From Terrihabitans soli (GTDB lineage Bacteria > Pseudomonadota > Alphaproteobacteria > Rhizobiales > Methylopilaceae): a stretch of DNA of 64,000 nucleotides. The stretch spans positions 1,764,501 through 1,828,500 of the forward strand of contig NZ_AP023361.1 in the NCBI RefSeq assembly GCF_014191545.1. Direction: 5' to 3'. The notes beneath the pieces were generated by a model that was not told the origin of the DNA, made no database searches, and saw nothing but the letters and a program-made list of their open reading frames with translations. Position numbers and translations under genes: made by a program. This document shows, one piece after another, positions 63,184 to 64,000 of this stretch; positions within the stretch are counted from its first letter, which is position 1; each line of letters begins with the position of its first letter.

Positions 63184-64000
63184 ATGTTTCCTCATGTCGT
63201 TCACACCCGCACCGAGCTCGACCAGGCGCTCGCAGGCTTCCGCAGCAAAGGCGAGCGCATCGCCCTTGTCCCGACCATGGGCGCGCTCCATGCCGGCCAT
63301 ATCGCGCTGGTGCGCCTTGCCGCCAAACATGCCGAGCGCGTCGTCGTCACCATTTTCGTCAATCCGACGCAGTTTGCCCCGCATGAGGATTTCGACCGCT
63401 ATCCGCGCGTCCTCGGCCAGGACGCGGTGGAGCTTTCGGGGGCCAAGGTCGATCTCGTCTACGCCCCCTCGGTCGAGGAAATCTATCCGGAAGGCGTGAA
63501 GCAGGATGTCGTGCCCGAAGGCGGCCCTGCCTCCGGGCTCGAAAGCAATGCGCGGCCGCATTTCTTCGGCGGCGTTGCGACCGTCGTCACGCGCCTCTTC
63601 GATCATGTGCGTCCGGATGTTGCGATCTTCGGCGAAAAGGACTGGCAGCAGCTTCAGGTCATCAAGACTTTCGTTGCGCCGAAATTCGACATTCCGATCA
63701 TTCCCGGCCCGACCGTGCGCGAAGAGGACGGCCTCGCCCTCTCCTCGCGCAACCGCTATCTCTCGCTGGAGGACCGCAAGAAAGCCCCGGCGCTGCACCG
63801 CGTATTGACGGAAAGCGCCGTCCTTATCTCGCGCGGCGCGCCGGTCAGCGCGGTCATGACATCGGCGAAACATGAGATCGAGAAAGCCGGTTTCACGGTC
63901 GATTATGTCGAGGCGCGCCATGCCGAAACGCTTGCGCCCGCAACCGATGGCCATCACGGCCCGATCCGCCTTCTCGTCGCCGCGCGCATCGGCGGCACGC
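63184..64000 (+). CDS. panC: Pantothenate synthetase (N-terminal part, cut by the window edge)
   Basis: About 272 codons of PanC, which joins pantoate and beta-alanine using ATP for CoA synthesis. The start ATG 63184 gives MFPHVVHTRTELDQALAGFR. The ATP motif is VPTMGALHAGHIALVRLA with the HIGH-like His-Ala-Gly-His; FVNPTQFAPHEDFDRYPR and FGEKDWQQLQVI are present, with LSSRNRYLS later. The gene runs off the end of the window only shortly before its stop, judging by the usual 280 to 285 residues. Confidence 0.96.
   Translation, partial: MFPHVVHTRTELDQALAGFRSKGERIALVPTMGALHAGHIALVRLAAKHAERVVVTIFVNPTQFAPHEDFDRYPRVLGQDAVELSGAKVDLVYAPSVEEIYPEGVKQDVVPEGGPASGLESNARPHFFGGVATVVTRLFDHVRPDVAIFGEKDWQQLQVIKTFVAPKFDIPIIPGPTVREEDGLALSSRNRYLSLEDRKKAPALHRVLTESAVLISRGAPVSAVMTSAKHEIEKAGFTVDYVEARHAETLAPATDGHHGPIRLLVAARIGGT

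Noticed and set aside
1-64000. tRNA, rRNA, tmRNA, RNase P RNA and CRISPR arrays
   Set aside because: I looked for T-loop motifs, for the conserved RNase P and tmRNA tag segments and for regularly spaced repeats, and saw none; a covariance scan could still find a weak case.

Overview
The window is GC-rich chromosomal DNA of an alphaproteobacterium, most likely of the order Hyphomicrobiales (Rhizobiales). This is inferred from the divK-pleD pair, a split-S1 RNase E with an acidic insertion, an NDUFA12 homologue, accB-accC-aat in a row, an Irr-type iron control element beside a cysteine desulfurase, and two families of short palindromic repeats of the kind common in this order. The genus cannot be fixed from the sequence. 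There is no prophage, insertion sequence, CRISPR array, rRNA or recognisable tRNA. Nearly all genes are core housekeeping genes, with small accessory inserts.

Layout. 0-5.4 kb: start of a cysteine desulfurase (minus strand, cut by the window edge) with an ICE-like operator, an alpha/beta hydrolase, an AEC transporter, a periplasmic glucan biosynthesis protein, anmK and a DUF559 gene bracketed by palindromic repeats. 5.5-18 kb: tyrS, a giant AsmA-like protein, bcp, an M23 peptidase, prfB with a programmed +1 frameshift, three small secreted-peptide genes, penicillin-binding protein 1A and a cell-wall amidase. 18-30 kb: rne with a 535-base leader, an aminotransferase, an M48 protease with a DsbA-like protein, aroQ, accB-accC, aat, a membrane GGDEF protein, DUF2155 and NDUFA12. 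30-38.6 kb: several unknown small proteins, a hybrid histidine kinase, ruvX, an arsenic operon (arsR-arsC-aqpS-MFS) and a tandem pair of tyrosine-rich secreted proteins. 38.6-49.6 kb: pyrB with a probably catalytically dead pyrC, plsY, dprA, topA, rnr, DUF983, NUDIX and rpmG. 49.6-64 kb: a candidate structured small RNA, pleD and divK, DUF3572 and dinB, a RidA/GDPD/acyltransferase/HIT/SDR block between two repeats, clpA-clpS, a SPOR-tailed D,D-carboxypeptidase, a J-domain membrane protein and the start of panC.

How the genes fit together. Much of the window serves the cell envelope and cell cycle: peptidoglycan synthesis and remodelling (PBP1A, the amidase, the M23 protein, the carboxypeptidase), recycling (AnmK), phospholipid and fatty-acid supply (PlsY, AccBC), periplasmic glucans, and the DivK/PleD polarity and c-di-GMP relay. 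Aat, ClpS and ClpA together cover the leucine N-degron pathway from tagging through recognition to unfolding. The arsenic operon encodes sensing, reduction and two possible exit routes. No large novel defence or biosynthetic system was found. The most original items are the candidate small RNA between rpmG and pleD, the arsenic operon with its start-codon-overlapping operator, the small secreted proteins, the degenerate PyrC, and the ICE-like operator.
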